This document shows, piece after piece, positions 15,507 through 23,836 of a stretch of DNA of 64,000 nt (within the stretch, counting starts at the first letter, position 1; every line of letters starts with the position of its first letter). The DNA comes from Micromonospora carbonacea (GTDB lineage: Bacteria; Actinomycetota; Actinomycetes; Mycobacteriales; Micromonosporaceae). The notes under the pieces were generated by a model. It was not told the DNA's origin. It was given only the letters and a program-made list of their open reading frames with translations, and searched no databases. The stretch spans positions 4,880,501-4,944,500 of the forward strand of contig NZ_JACHMZ010000001.1 in NCBI RefSeq assembly GCF_014205165.1, in the 5' to 3' direction. Both the position numbers and the translations under genes were made by a program.

Positions 15507-16288
15507 GCCGGGCAGATCACATGGACGTCGCCGCGTACGCGCTGGGCGTGCTGGACGAGCACGACACCGAGCGGTTCGAGGAGCACCTCGCCACGTGCTG
15601 GGCGTGCGCCGCGGAGCTGGAGACGATGGTTCCCGTGGTGGGGCTGCTCTCCGACATCGACGGCGAGACGATGACGGCCCTGGAGCAGACCGCCACCGAC
15701 CCGGCCCTGCTCGACCGGACGCTTGTCGCGATGCGGACGCACCGGCGGCGGACCCGGTTCCGGCAGTTGCTGGCCAGCGCCGCCGCCGTGGCGGTGTTCG
15801 GCGGGCTCACCGGGGTCGGCATCGCCAGCGTCGCCGGCGGCGACGCCCCGCCGCGCATCGGCGCGCAGCCGACGGCGCCCACGACGCTCGACGGCACGCC
15901 GAGCCCGGGGAAGAGCACCGACCCGAACGACCCGGGCACCGGCGGCAACGAGCAGGAGGGCGAGCCGTTCACGGCCGTCGACGCGTCCACCGGCGTGCAG
16001 CTCAACATGTGGCTGATCTCGAAGGACTTCGGCACCCGGATCGACTTCCAGCTCAAGCGGCTGCCGGGGCCGCGCACCTGCCGGCTGATGGTGGTGCGCA
16101 AGAACGACACGACAGAGGTCCTGTCGACCTGGTCGGTGCCCGGCGGCGGCTACGGCACCACCACCAATCCGCTGCCGCTGGAGCTGAGCGGGGCCACGTC
16201 CGTCCCGAAGGACGACATCGCCAAGGTGCTGGTGCAGTCGGTGGACACCAACGGGGTGGCCAGCCCGCTCGTGCAGGTGCCGATGTAA
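15503..16288 (+). CDS. Membrane-bound zinc anti-sigma factor
   Basis: Protein of 261 residues with a cytoplasmic zinc-binding anti-sigma domain. The ZAS motif is H28-x3-C32-x2-C35 in EEHLATCWACAAELE. One membrane segment lies at about 89-111 (LLASAAAVAVFGGLTGVGIAS). A Pro/Thr/Gly-rich extracytoplasmic linker (QPTAPTTLDGTPSPGK) leads to a C-terminal beta-rich domain (TAVDASTGVQLNMWLI to the end) like those of RskA-type proteins. The motif suggests release of the sigma factor by thiol oxidation or by regulated proteolysis of the outside domain. It overlaps the sigma gene by four bases. Confidence 0.9.
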   Translation: MSRADHMDVAAYALGVLDEHDTERFEEHLATCWACAAELETMVPVVGLLSDIDGETMTALEQTATDPALLDRTLVAMRTHRRRTRFRQLLASAAAVAVFGGLTGVGIASVAGGDAPPRIGAQPTAPTTLDGTPSPGKSTDPNDPGTGGNEQEGEPFTAVDASTGVQLNMWLISKDFGTRIDFQLKRLPGPRTCRLMVVRKNDTTEVLSTWSVPGGGYGTTTNPLPLELSGATSVPKDDIAKVLVQSVDTNGVASPLVQVPM

Positions 16289-16495
16289 CACGCGTTTCCG
16301 AAATCGGCGTCGGTCGCTGTCGCGGCCGGCGCCTTTTCGGCGTTTCCGCAGGCCGTCGAGGGGTTGTCCGGCGGTACGCGCGGCGGCCGGAAATGGTTCA
16401 ACCGAGATAAGTGAAATTGACCACTGTTATTCGTTCATCCTTGACAGCCGGCCGCTCCGTACTAACCGGCGAACTGCTAAGAATGAGGAGGGCAC

Positions 16496-17155
16496 GTGGC
16501 ACAGCTGAAGCGGACCGTCATCGTCGCAAGCGCCATGGTCGCACTTACGGCCTGCGCTCCCGCAGGCTACAACGGGGCGAACTCGGGCGCGGCCGAGCCG
16601 GTCGCAGTGGCCGCGGCCGAGCCCACCGCGGCAGTGGAACCGGAGGCCTCGGCCTCCCCCGACGCGGCGGCCACCACCGCCGCCCCGGACGCCGCGCCGC
16701 CGGCCGACGTCGAGCTGACCGACCAGCTCGTCGGCAAGAAGGTGGCCCGGATGGGCAAGGTGGTCACCGACGAGGAGGGCTGGGTCCTCTACCGGTTCGA
16801 CAAGGACTCCGACGACCCGCCCGCGTCGAACTGCGTGGACAAGTGCGCCGAGGTGTGGCCGCCCGCGCTGACCGACGGCAGCCCGCAGCTCAGCGGCGTC
16901 TCCGACGACAAGGTCGGCACCATCACCCGGCAGGACGGCACCCGGCAGATCACGCTGGGCGGCTGGCCGCTGTACCGCTACATCGGCGACAAGAAGCCGG
17001 GCCAGTGGAAGGGCCAGGGCGTCGGCGGCACCTGGTTCGTCGCCCAGCCCGACGGCAAGAAGAACCTCGAATGCCTGCCGACCGGCACCCCGAAGGCGGT
17101 CGCCCCGCCGTCGTCCAGCGACGCGGGCGCGGCGGACTCCAGCTACTCGTACTGA
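16496..17155 (+). CDS. Secreted lipoprotein with COG4315 repeats
   Basis: Exported lipoprotein of 219 residues with lipobox MVALTAC (Cys20) and a long Ala/Glu/Pro/Asp linker. A pair of COG4315-type repeats follows: GKVVTDEEGWVLYRFDKDS and the second unit GTITRQDGTRQITLGGWPLYRY, with CVDKCAEVWPP between them. A Trp-Phe-Val strand (GGTWFVAQPDG) closes the domain. The family is widespread in actinobacteria and of unknown function, often encoded beside ECF sigma/anti-sigma pairs as here. GTG start with AGGAGG six bases upstream. TTGACA at 16441 and a downstream TA-rich box may be its promoter, though spacing is short for a vegetative promoter and it may be read by the adjacent sigma factor. Confidence 0.85.
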   Translation: MAQLKRTVIVASAMVALTACAPAGYNGANSGAAEPVAVAAAEPTAAVEPEASASPDAAATTAAPDAAPPADVELTDQLVGKKVARMGKVVTDEEGWVLYRFDKDSDDPPASNCVDKCAEVWPPALTDGSPQLSGVSDDKVGTITRQDGTRQITLGGWPLYRYIGDKKPGQWKGQGVGGTWFVAQPDGKKNLECLPTGTPKAVAPPSSSDAGAADSSYSY

Positions 17156-17162
17156 CGGACCC

Positions 17163-17201
17163 GGTGGTCGGTCGCGGCCGGGGAGGGCACGACCGACCAC
17201 C
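17163..17201. terminator. Terminator hairpin after the lipoprotein gene
   Basis: Perfect 12-bp stem GGTGGTCGGTCG/CGACCGACCACC with a 15-base loop, starting 8 bases past the lipoprotein stop. Confidence 0.75.
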
Positions 17202-17244
17202 GCCGTGAACCGGACCGGCGTACCGGCAACGCCGCGTCCCGGCC

Positions 17245-17280
17245 GCGGCGCCGGCCCCCGAGAGGGACGGCCGGCGCCGC
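17245..17280. other. Second strong hairpin in the 17.2-17.5 kb gap
   Basis: Perfect 12-bp stem GCGGCGCCGGCC/GGCCGGCGCCGC with a 12-base loop. It follows the first hairpin by 43 bases; no gene lies between them. Confidence 0.55.
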
Positions 17281-17400
17281 GATCGCCGGACCTCCCGGAG
17301 CGGAGGAGGGCGGCGGGCGCGCTGACGCCAGCAACCGCGCCCGCCGAGGTCCCCCACCCGCACCCCGCGGCCGACTCCGGCCGCTCCGCTCCGGCAAGGA

Positions 17401-17433
17401 GGCACCGCCGACGTTCCCCACGTCGGCGGTGCC
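17401..17433 (+). terminator. Third hairpin with a T-rich 3' flank
   Basis: Perfect 14-bp stem GGCACCGCCGACGT/ACGTCGGCGGTGCC with a 5-base loop, then CTCTTTGTC. This is the best intrinsic-terminator shape of the three. About 200 bases of non-coding sequence precede it, so it may end an unannotated small RNA or act as an attenuator for the glycosylase gene. Confidence 0.6.
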
Positions 17434-17494
17434 GCTCTTTGTCCGCCGCGCTCCCCCGCGCCCCGCCGGAGCAGGGCCGTGGCAGAGTGACGGC

Positions 17495-18412
17495 GTGCGC
17501 GAACCCTCCGCCCGCCGGGCGCTGCGCCCGCCCGCCGGCTACCGGCTGGCCGCGTCGGTCCGGCCGCTCACCTTCAGCACGTACGACCCGTGCGCCCGCA
17601 TCGCCGCCGGCACCTTCTGGTGGGCGGCCCGCACCCCCGCCGGCCCCGCCACCCTCGCGCTGCGCCCGGCCGCCGTCGGGGAGCTGCTCGCCGAGGGGTA
17701 CGGCCCGGGGGCCGACTGGGTCGTCGAGCGGGCCGACGCCGTCGCCGGGCTCCGCGACGACCTCGCCGGGTTCGCCGAGCGGGCCGCCGCGCACCCGGTG
17801 GTGGCCCGGCTCGCCGCGCGCCACGCCGGGCTGCGGATGCCGGCCACCGGCCAGGTCTTCGCCCGGGTGCTGCGGGCGGTCCTGGAGCAGAAGGTCACCG
17901 GCACGGAGGCCTACCGGGCGTACGCGGCGACCGTGCGCCACTTCGGCGAGCCGGCCCCGGGGCCGATGCAGCCGCTGCTGCTGCCGCCCGACCCGGCGGC
18001 GGTGGCCGCCGCGCCGTACTGGGTGTTCCACCCGTTCGGGGTGGAGCAGAAGCGCGCCGACACGCTGCGTCGAGCCGCCGCCGAGGCCGGGCGGCTGGAG
18101 CGCTGCGCCGACGCCGCCGAGGCGACCCGCCGGCTGACCGCCGTGCCCGGCATCGGGGCCTGGACGGCCGCCGAGGTGGTGCGGATCGCGTACGGCGACC
18201 CGGACGCGGTCAGCGTCGGCGACTACCACGTGCCGAACACGGTGGCCTGGGCCCTGGCCGGCGAGCCGCGCGGCGACGACGCCCGGATGCTGGCGCTGCT
18301 GGAGCCGTTCCGGGGGCACCGGGGGCGGGTCTGCCTGCTGCTCGCCGCCGGGGGCGTGCAGGCCCCGAGGTATGGCCCGAGAATGCCGATCCGCTCGTTC
18401 GCCCGCTACTGA
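17495..18412 (+). CDS. DNA-3-methyladenine glycosylase II-type (HhH-GPD) DNA glycosylase
   Basis: Base-excision repair enzyme of 305 residues. An N-terminal domain (to about 110) resembles the AlkA N-terminal fold. It is followed by the HhH-GPD core: VLRAVLEQKVTGTEAYRAY, the hairpin LTAVPGIGAWTAAEVVRIA, and the catalytic Asp in VSVGDYHVPN. It would flip out and remove alkylated purines. No FeS-cluster cysteines are present, which fits the AlkA branch rather than EndoIII/MutY. GTG start at 17495 with CAGAGT six bases upstream suggests a weak leaderless promoter. It converges with the DUF1990 gene. Confidence 0.9.
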   Translation: MREPSARRALRPPAGYRLAASVRPLTFSTYDPCARIAAGTFWWAARTPAGPATLALRPAAVGELLAEGYGPGADWVVERADAVAGLRDDLAGFAERAAAHPVVARLAARHAGLRMPATGQVFARVLRAVLEQKVTGTEAYRAYAATVRHFGEPAPGPMQPLLLPPDPAAVAAAPYWVFHPFGVEQKRADTLRRAAAEAGRLERCADAAEATRRLTAVPGIGAWTAAEVVRIAYGDPDAVSVGDYHVPNTVAWALAGEPRGDDARMLALLEPFRGHRGRVCLLLAAGGVQAPRYGPRMPIRSFARY

Positions 18413-18466
18413 GCCGGCCATCGGGCGGCGGCGGGCCGGTCAGGCGGTCGCGGCGGCTCGGGGCGG

Positions 18467-18982
18467 TCAGGCGGGCGGGGTCGGGCGAGCGCAGAGGCGG
18501 CGCAGGGTGCGGCCCAGCCACCAGGCGTACCCCCGTTGGAAGGCCCGGCCGGCGGGCCCGGCGGCGCGCATGAACCAGCGGTCCGGCCGGCTGAACGCGC
18601 GCACCTCGAACCAGACGACGCCGGAGTCGTCGCGCTCCACCACGAACGCCTCCTCGCCCCGCGCCGGGTGGCCGGGCAGGGTGCCGTACCCGAAGCCGGC
18701 CCGGCGGTCGTCGTCGGCCGCCCAGACCACCGCGCACGGCGCGGCCAGCCGCAGCGGGCCGACGCCCAGCCGGGAGACGACGGTGACCCCGGGTGCGGCG
18801 CGGGGCGCGGTCGCGTCGATCCGGACGCCGGCGGCCCGGTGCAGCCGCCAGCCCAGCACCGCCGCGCGGGCCGCCTCGAAGGACCCGGCGGGCAGCGGCA
18901 CCCGGTGCCGGACGTGCCGCCACCCGGCCGGCAGCTCACCGGCACGGGTCGCGCCGGGGTGCGGGTAGGTCAGCTCGGGCAC
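18467..18982 (-). CDS. DUF1990 family protein
   Basis: Cytoplasmic protein of 171 residues with the DUF1990 signature: opening ELTYPHPGATR, GWRHVRHRVPLPAG, a central VVWAADDDRRAGFGYGTLPGHPARGEEAFVVE and the late VWFEVRAFSRPDRWFMRAAGP. The fold is probably a START/SRPBCC-like ligand pocket; function is unknown. GTG start with GAGGAGG six bases upstream. It diverges from a GNAT acetyltransferase gene. Confidence 0.85.
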   Translation of the reverse strand: MPELTYPHPGATRAGELPAGWRHVRHRVPLPAGSFEAARAAVLGWRLHRAAGVRIDATAPRAAPGVTVVSRLGVGPLRLAAPCAVVWAADDDRRAGFGYGTLPGHPARGEEAFVVERDDSGVVWFEVRAFSRPDRWFMRAAGPAGRAFQRGYAWWLGRTLRRLCARPTPPA

Positions 18983-19050
18983 GGCGGCCTCCTCGCGTGG
19001 GACACCCGCCAGGGTACGGCCGTCCGGTCCGGCTGTGGTGAGCTGGCCCG

Positions 19051-19548
19051 GTGACCGATCACCTGACCATCGCCCCGGCCGGCTTCGCGGACGCCGGGGA
19101 GATCCTGACCGTGCAGCGGGCCGCCTACGTCACCGAGGCCCAGCACTACGGCGACCCGTTCCTGCCGCCGCTGGCGGAGACGCTCGACGAGGTCCTGGCC
19201 GTGCTGGCCGGTCCCGCCACGGTCCTGGTCGCCCGCGCGGGGCACCGCCTGGTCGGGTCGGTCCGGGCCCTGGTCGACGACGCCGGCACCGCCCACGTGG
19301 GGCGGCTCGCGGTGGCCCCCGACCAGCAGGGCCGGGGCGTCGGGGCCCGGCTGCTGGCCGGGGTGGAGGCGGCGTGCGCCGGGCGGGCGTCCCGGTTCGC
19401 CCTGTTCACCGGGGCGGCCAGCGAGCGGAACCTGCGGCTGTACCGGCGGCACGGGTACGAGATCGTCGGGCACCGCCCGGACGCCAACGGCATCCCCCTG
19501 GCGGTGTTGGAGAAGCGGTCGACCGGCGCGGCCGGCGGCGACGCCTGA
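19051..19548 (+). CDS. GNAT-family N-acetyltransferase
   Basis: Acetyltransferase of 165 residues. The acetyl-CoA binding loop is LAVAPDQQGRGVGARLLAGVE (motif A), followed by FALFTGAASERNLRLYRRHGYEIVG (motif B), where Asn and Tyr take the usual positions. The acceptor is unknown; small-molecule or protein N-acetylation are both possible. GTG start with no Shine-Dalgarno in front, probably leaderless. The C-terminus is a short Gly/Ala tail after LEKRS. Confidence 0.9.
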   Translation: MTDHLTIAPAGFADAGEILTVQRAAYVTEAQHYGDPFLPPLAETLDEVLAVLAGPATVLVARAGHRLVGSVRALVDDAGTAHVGRLAVAPDQQGRGVGARLLAGVEAACAGRASRFALFTGAASERNLRLYRRHGYEIVGHRPDANGIPLAVLEKRSTGAAGGDA

Positions 19549-19562
19549 GCCGGGGTCGCCGG

Positions 19563-19775
19563 TCAGGCGGCCTCGTGGAGGTCGGCCAGGGTGAGCGGGG
19601 TGCGGCGGCGCAGCAGCTCCGCCAGCTCGGCGACCGTGCCCACCTCGCCGAGCACGTCCTTGCCGCCGCCGAAGCGGGCCGGGTAGCGGCGCACCAGGCG
19701 GTACCGGTAGCGCCCGTGGATCAGCTCGACGCTGACCCGCCAGCGCCCGCAGCACCCGCAGACCCACTCCCGCAC
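19563..19775 (-). CDS. Small conserved-looking protein with a CxxC pair
   Basis: Seventy residues, basic in the middle: VREWVCGCCGRWRVSVELIHGRYRYRL begins the protein in two blocks, with C6, C8 and C9 near the start, and it ends in VAELAELLRRRTPLTLADLHEAA. I do not recognise a family. The GTG at 19775 is chosen because TACCTT (19787-19782) lies exactly six bases upstream, giving a leaderless start, and because the protein before this point is low complexity. It might be a small zinc or nucleic-acid-binding regulator. It diverges from ligC. Confidence 0.6.
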   Translation of the reverse strand: MREWVCGCCGRWRVSVELIHGRYRYRLVRRYPARFGGGKDVLGEVGTVAELAELLRRRTPLTLADLHEAA

Positions 19776-19910
19776 CCGGCGAAGGTAGCTCCGAGCCGGC
19801 CGTCCGCCATCCGGTCGCGCGGGCGGGGACGGGACGCGCGGGGACACGCCCTCCCCTCACCGCGGGTGATCCGCCTCACGACTGTCGGTGGCGTCTGGTT
19901 GACTGTCGCC

Positions 19911-21023
19911 GTGGACCTGCCGATCAACCCACCGGTCGAACCGATGCTGGCCAAGGCCGTCTCGCGGCTGCCCACCGACCCCGGCACGACCTACGAGCCG
20001 AAGTGGGACGGCTTCCGCTGCATCGTCTTCCGCGACGGCGACGAGGTGGAGCTGGCCAGCCGGGGCGGCAAGACGATGACGCGCTACTTCCCCGAGGTGG
20101 TCGAGCAGGCGCTGCGGCAGCTCCCCGCGCGCTGCGCCGTCGACGGCGAGCTGATCGTGATCCGCCGGGACGGCCCGGACGGACAGCCCCGGCTCGACTT
20201 CGAGCTGCTCGCCCAACGCATCCACCCCGCCGCGTCCCGGGTGAAGCTGCTGGCCGAGACGACCCCGGCCGACTTCGTCGCCTTCGACCTGCTCGCCATC
20301 GACGACGAGCTGCTGACCGACCGGCCCTACCCGCAGCGCCGGGCCCGACTGGAGCAGGCGCTTTCCGGGGTGCGCCCGCCGGTGCACGTCACCCAGGTCA
20401 CCACCGATCCCGAGACGGCCCGCCGCTGGTTCGACGTGTTCGAGGGCGCCGGGCTCGACGGGCTGATCGCCAAGCCGGCCGACCTGCCCTACGAGCCGGG
20501 CAAGCGGCTGATGGCCAAGGTCAAGCACGCCCGCACCGCCGACGTGGTGGTCGCCGGGTTCCGCTGGCACAAGACCGGCCCGGTGGTCGGCTCGCTGCTG
20601 CTCGGCCTCTACGACGACGGCGGCGTGCTGCACCACATCGGGGTCAGCTCCTCGTTCACCGCCGCCCGCCGCAGGGAGCTGCTGGACGAGTTGGCCCCCT
20701 ACCGGGAGGTCGGCCCCGACCACCCGTGGGTGCACGGCGACCACGAGCGCGGCCAGCGCATCCCCGGCGGGGTGAGCCGGTGGACGGGCACGAAGAACCT
20801 GGAGTGGGAGCCGCTGCGCCCCGAGCTGGTGGCCGAGGTGGGCTACGACGCGATGGAGGGCGACCGGCTGCGGCACACCGCCCGGTTCGTCCGCTGGCGG
20901 CCCGACCGGGACCCCCGGTCCTGCGGCTACGACCAGCTCGACCGCCCGATCCGCTACGACGTGGACCAGGTTCTGCGCGGCGATCCGGCGGCGACGGCCG
21001 AGCCCACGCCGGGCCGGGCGTAG
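19911..21023 (+). CDS. ligC: ATP-dependent DNA ligase LigC
   Basis: DNA ligase of 370 residues that seals nicks using ATP. The adenylation motif I is PKWDGFR (catalytic Lys near residue 31), with motif III FVAFDLLAI, motif IV GLDGLIAKP and motif V LMAKVKHAR, followed by an OB-fold to the C-terminus (RHTARFVRWRPDRDP). It closely follows the layout of M. tuberculosis LigC, a ligase associated with alternative end joining and repair. The GTG at 19911 matches the family opening (VDLPINPPVEPMLAK); the longer in-frame extension is not part of the protein. The LigD-type polymerase gene that neighbours ligC in mycobacteria is 11 kb away here. Confidence 0.92.
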   Translation: MDLPINPPVEPMLAKAVSRLPTDPGTTYEPKWDGFRCIVFRDGDEVELASRGGKTMTRYFPEVVEQALRQLPARCAVDGELIVIRRDGPDGQPRLDFELLAQRIHPAASRVKLLAETTPADFVAFDLLAIDDELLTDRPYPQRRARLEQALSGVRPPVHVTQVTTDPETARRWFDVFEGAGLDGLIAKPADLPYEPGKRLMAKVKHARTADVVVAGFRWHKTGPVVGSLLLGLYDDGGVLHHIGVSSSFTAARRRELLDELAPYREVGPDHPWVHGDHERGQRIPGGVSRWTGTKNLEWEPLRPELVAEVGYDAMEGDRLRHTARFVRWRPDRDPRSCGYDQLDRPIRYDVDQVLRGDPAATAEPTPGRA

Positions 21024-21071
21024 CCTGAGGCGTCGACACGACCGGTCGACACGAGCACGAGAGGCGCGCCG

Positions 21072-22655
21072 GTGACCCGTACACCCGACCGGATCCGCCG
21101 GGCCCGGCTGACCCTCGCCGGGCTCGTCGCCGCGGCCCTGGTCGCCGCCGGCTGCACGCTGCCCGCGTTCGCCCCGCGCACCGAGGGCGCGGGCGAGGCA
21201 GCCCCGCCGGGCACGGCCCCGACCTGGCGGGCGTGCCCGGAGGTCGCCGACGAGCTGGTGGGCCGGCGCGCGCCCGACATGCGCTACGACTGCGCCCGCA
21301 TCGCCGTGCCGCGCAACTGGGGCACCGGCGGCGGCGCGACGGCCGGGCCGGGCGCCGGGGAGACCTTCGAGATCGCCCTGCTGCGGGCCCGCTCGACGAA
21401 GCAGCGCGACCGGATCGGCTCGCTGGTGATCAACCCGGGCGGTCCGGGCGGCTCCGGCGTGGACACCGCCGTCTACCTCTCCTTCGGCCCGGCGTTCGGC
21501 GGCCTGCCCCCGTCGGTCACCGAACGCTTCGACATCGTCGGCTTCGACCCGCGGGGGGTGGCCCGGTCCAGCCCCGTGAAGTGCATCTCCGACGCCGACC
21601 TCGACGCCAGCTTCGGCTACGACCCCGACCCGGAGTCCACGGCGTCGTTCGACGGCTTCGTGGCGCTCAACGAGCGGATCGGGCGCGGCTGCGGCGACAA
21701 GTACGGCGACCAGCTCCCGCTCTACGGCACCGAGCAGGCCGCCCGCGACATGGACGCCGTGCGCGCGGCCGTCGGCGACGAGAAGCTGACCTACCTCGGC
21801 TACTCCTACGGCACCCTGCTCGGCGCGACGTACGCGCAGCTCTACCCGCAGCGGGTGCGGGCCCTGGTGCTCGACGGCGCGGTCGACCCCACGCAGAACC
21901 TGGTGGCCGGCTCGGAGGGCCAGGCGAAGGGCTTCGAGCGGGCGTTCGACAACTTCACCCGGTGGTGCGCGGCCAACGCCGGGCGCTGCCCGCTCGCCCC
22001 GGACGCACGGGCGGCGGTGACCTCGGCGATCGACAAGGCGAAGGTCTCCCCCGTGCGGACGGCCGACGGCCGGGAGGCCACCTCCGGCTGGGTCTTCTAC
22101 GCGGTCATCTCCTCGCTCTACACCGAGTCGGGCTGGCAGGAGCTGGCCCACGCCATCGAGCGGCTGGACGACGGCGACCCGGGCGAGGTGTTCCGGCTGG
22201 CCGACGCGTACGCCGGCCGCGACGCCGACGGGAAATACTCCAACCTCTTCGACGCCAACCTCGCCGTCAACTGCACCGACGCGGCCGAGAAGCCGAGCGT
22301 GCAGCGCATCCGCGAGCTCCAGGCGCAGTGGCGGCAGACCTATCCGCTGTTCGGCCCGGCGCTCGCCGTCGGCATGCTCGGCTGCGCCGAGTGGCCCGGC
22401 GGGCGGGACCCGTACCCGACGGGGAAGGCGGTCGGCGCGCCGCCGATCGTGGTGGTGGGCACCACCGGCGACCCGGCGACGCCCTACGAGCAGACGGCGA
22501 CGCTGGCCTCGATGCTGGGCGTGGGTCGGGTGCTGACCTGGGAGGGCGAGGGGCACACGGCGTACCCGCAGACGAGCTGCGTGACCGACGCGGTGGACGC
22601 GTACCTGATCTCGTTGACGGTGCCCCGGGAGGGGCTGCGCTGCCCGGCCCGGTGA
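21072..22655 (+). CDS. Secreted alpha/beta-hydrolase peptidase lipoprotein (tripeptidyl aminopeptidase / SlpD type)
   Basis: Extracytoplasmic serine hydrolase of 527 residues. A lipobox lies near residue 28 (LVAAGC). The oxyanion region is NPGGPGGSG, the nucleophile elbow GYSYG has Ser near 245, and the C-terminal TAP-like domain provides the acid in TTGDPATPYEQ and the His in GEGHTAYPQ. Homologues in Streptomyces are membrane-anchored tripeptidyl aminopeptidases acting on extracellular peptides. All triad residues are present. GTG start with GAGAGGCG upstream, 48 bp after ligC, but probably separately expressed. Confidence 0.9.
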   Translation: MTRTPDRIRRARLTLAGLVAAALVAAGCTLPAFAPRTEGAGEAAPPGTAPTWRACPEVADELVGRRAPDMRYDCARIAVPRNWGTGGGATAGPGAGETFEIALLRARSTKQRDRIGSLVINPGGPGGSGVDTAVYLSFGPAFGGLPPSVTERFDIVGFDPRGVARSSPVKCISDADLDASFGYDPDPESTASFDGFVALNERIGRGCGDKYGDQLPLYGTEQAARDMDAVRAAVGDEKLTYLGYSYGTLLGATYAQLYPQRVRALVLDGAVDPTQNLVAGSEGQAKGFERAFDNFTRWCAANAGRCPLAPDARAAVTSAIDKAKVSPVRTADGREATSGWVFYAVISSLYTESGWQELAHAIERLDDGDPGEVFRLADAYAGRDADGKYSNLFDANLAVNCTDAAEKPSVQRIRELQAQWRQTYPLFGPALAVGMLGCAEWPGGRDPYPTGKAVGAPPIVVVGTTGDPATPYEQTATLASMLGVGRVLTWEGEGHTAYPQTSCVTDAVDAYLISLTVPREGLRCPAR

Positions 22656-22698
22656 CGGCGCGCCGCCCGGCCCGCGCCGGCCGGGAGGTGGTGGCGGG

Positions 22699-23175
22699 TC
22701 ACCGGCGGGTTCTGCGGGCGCGGCGGACCCCCGGCGGCGGGGGCGGCGGCGGCTCCGGCGGCAGGGTGATCCCCTGCCGCGCCGCCAGTTCCTCCAGCAG
22801 GGCCCGCATCCGCCGCACGTCTGCCTTCAGTTCCTCCTGCTCGTCGTGCTCGAAGGCGTCGTCGTCCACGATCAACTGGCTGGCGAAGTGCGCGGTGATC
22901 AGCGGGATGACCAGCAGCACCATGGTCGAGATGAGCAGCGCCGCCAGGGCCCGGCCCGCCCCCGTGGTCGGGGAGATGTCGCCGTAGCCGACGGTGGAGG
23001 CCGTGACCACCGCCCACCAGACCGAGTCGGCGGCGCTCTTGTGCTCCACGTGGCTGTAGATCACCCCGGCCACCACGATCATCAGCAGGTACGACGTGAT
23101 CAGCGTCCGGGGCGAGTTGGCGAACCACACGAGCCCCCGGTAGACCCAACGGAACGGCAGCAGCAGGACGTCCAT
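22699..23175 (-). CDS. Two-TM potassium channel family protein
   Basis: Integral membrane protein of 158 residues. It has two membrane helices (about 26-42 and 78-97) around a pore helix and the selectivity filter TVGYGD (61-66), the hallmark of K+ channels. The C-terminus after QLIVDDD is an acidic then basic helix (EHDEQEELKADVRRMRALLEEL), likely a tetramerising coiled coil, ending in a Pro-rich Arg tail. No RCK ligand-binding domain is attached. It converges with the peptidase gene and diverges from the GNAT gene. Confidence 0.92.
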   Translation of the reverse strand: MDVLLLPFRWVYRGLVWFANSPRTLITSYLLMIVVAGVIYSHVEHKSAADSVWWAVVTASTVGYGDISPTTGAGRALAALLISTMVLLVIPLITAHFASQLIVDDDAFEHDEQEELKADVRRMRALLEELAARQGITLPPEPPPPPPPGVRRARRTRR

Positions 23176-23249
23176 GCCGCATCATGCTGCCCGGTCCCGG
23201 CAAGCCGCGGCCGGGACATCGTCGGCTGCCGTTGTGTCAGGCTGACGCC

Positions 23250-23702
23250 ATGCCCACGGTGATCCTCCGGGAGGCGGTCCGGGCCGACCTGCCGGCCATC
23301 CTCGCCCTGCTCGCCGACGACGTGCTGGGACGGACCCGCGACGTCGGCGAGGTCGACGACGCGTACGAGCGGGCCTTCGCGGACATCTCCGCCGACCCGC
23401 GCAACCATCTCGTGGTGGCCGACGACGACGGGGTGGTCGTGGGCTGCCTCCAGATCACCTACATCCCCGGCCTCGGCCGGCACGGCGCCGAGCGGTCCCT
23501 CGTCGAGGCGGTGCGGGTGCGCTCCGACCGCCGGGGGCAGGGGCTGGGCGGGGAGATGATCCGCTGGGCGATCGACCAGGCGAGGCAGCGCGGCTGCGGG
23601 CTGGTGCAGCTCACCACGGACAAGTCCCGCACCGACGCCCACCGCTTCTACCTGGCCCTGGGCTTCGTGGCCTCCCACGAGGGCATGAAACTCCCCCTCT
23701 GA
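23250..23702 (+). CDS. GNAT-family N-acetyltransferase
   Basis: Acetyltransferase of 150 residues beginning MPTVILREAVRADLPAI. Acetyl-CoA loop VRVRSDRRGQGLGGEMI followed by GCGLVQLTTDKSRTDAHRFYLALGF, the typical motif B with His-Arg-Phe-Tyr. The family with LLADD...GRTRD openings acts on small amines or antibiotics in a few studied cases; the substrate here is unknown. ATG at 23250 follows CAGGCT by six bases, a probable leaderless promoter. Confidence 0.88.
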   Translation: MPTVILREAVRADLPAILALLADDVLGRTRDVGEVDDAYERAFADISADPRNHLVVADDDGVVVGCLQITYIPGLGRHGAERSLVEAVRVRSDRRGQGLGGEMIRWAIDQARQRGCGLVQLTTDKSRTDAHRFYLALGFVASHEGMKLPL

Positions 23703-23753
23703 CCCCCTCCCCCTCTCCCCCACCCCCCCACCCCTCCCCCCACCCCCTCTCCC

Positions 23754-23830
23754 CCGCGATCTTGCACTTCGGGCCCCGACAAATGAGGCGAAGGCCCCAC
23801 CCGAGGGGCCGCAAGTGCAAGATCGCGGGA
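23754..23830. terminator. Long palindromic element (CGATCTTGCACTT family)
   Basis: Perfect 17-bp arms CCCGCGATCTTGCACTT and AAGTGCAAGATCGCGGG enclose 43 bases with an inner GGCCCC/GGGGCC stem. It lies between convergent genes. Related but divergent elements occur at 40.5 and 48.2 kb. A run of C-rich sequence (23703-23750) precedes it. Confidence 0.75.
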
Positions 23831-23836
23831 GTCGGG

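Noticed and set aside
17205..18137. Plus-strand frame through the hairpin region into the glycosylase gene
   Set aside because: Arg/Pro/Ala-rich and in a different frame from the HhH-GPD protein; no motif and it spans two strong hairpins.
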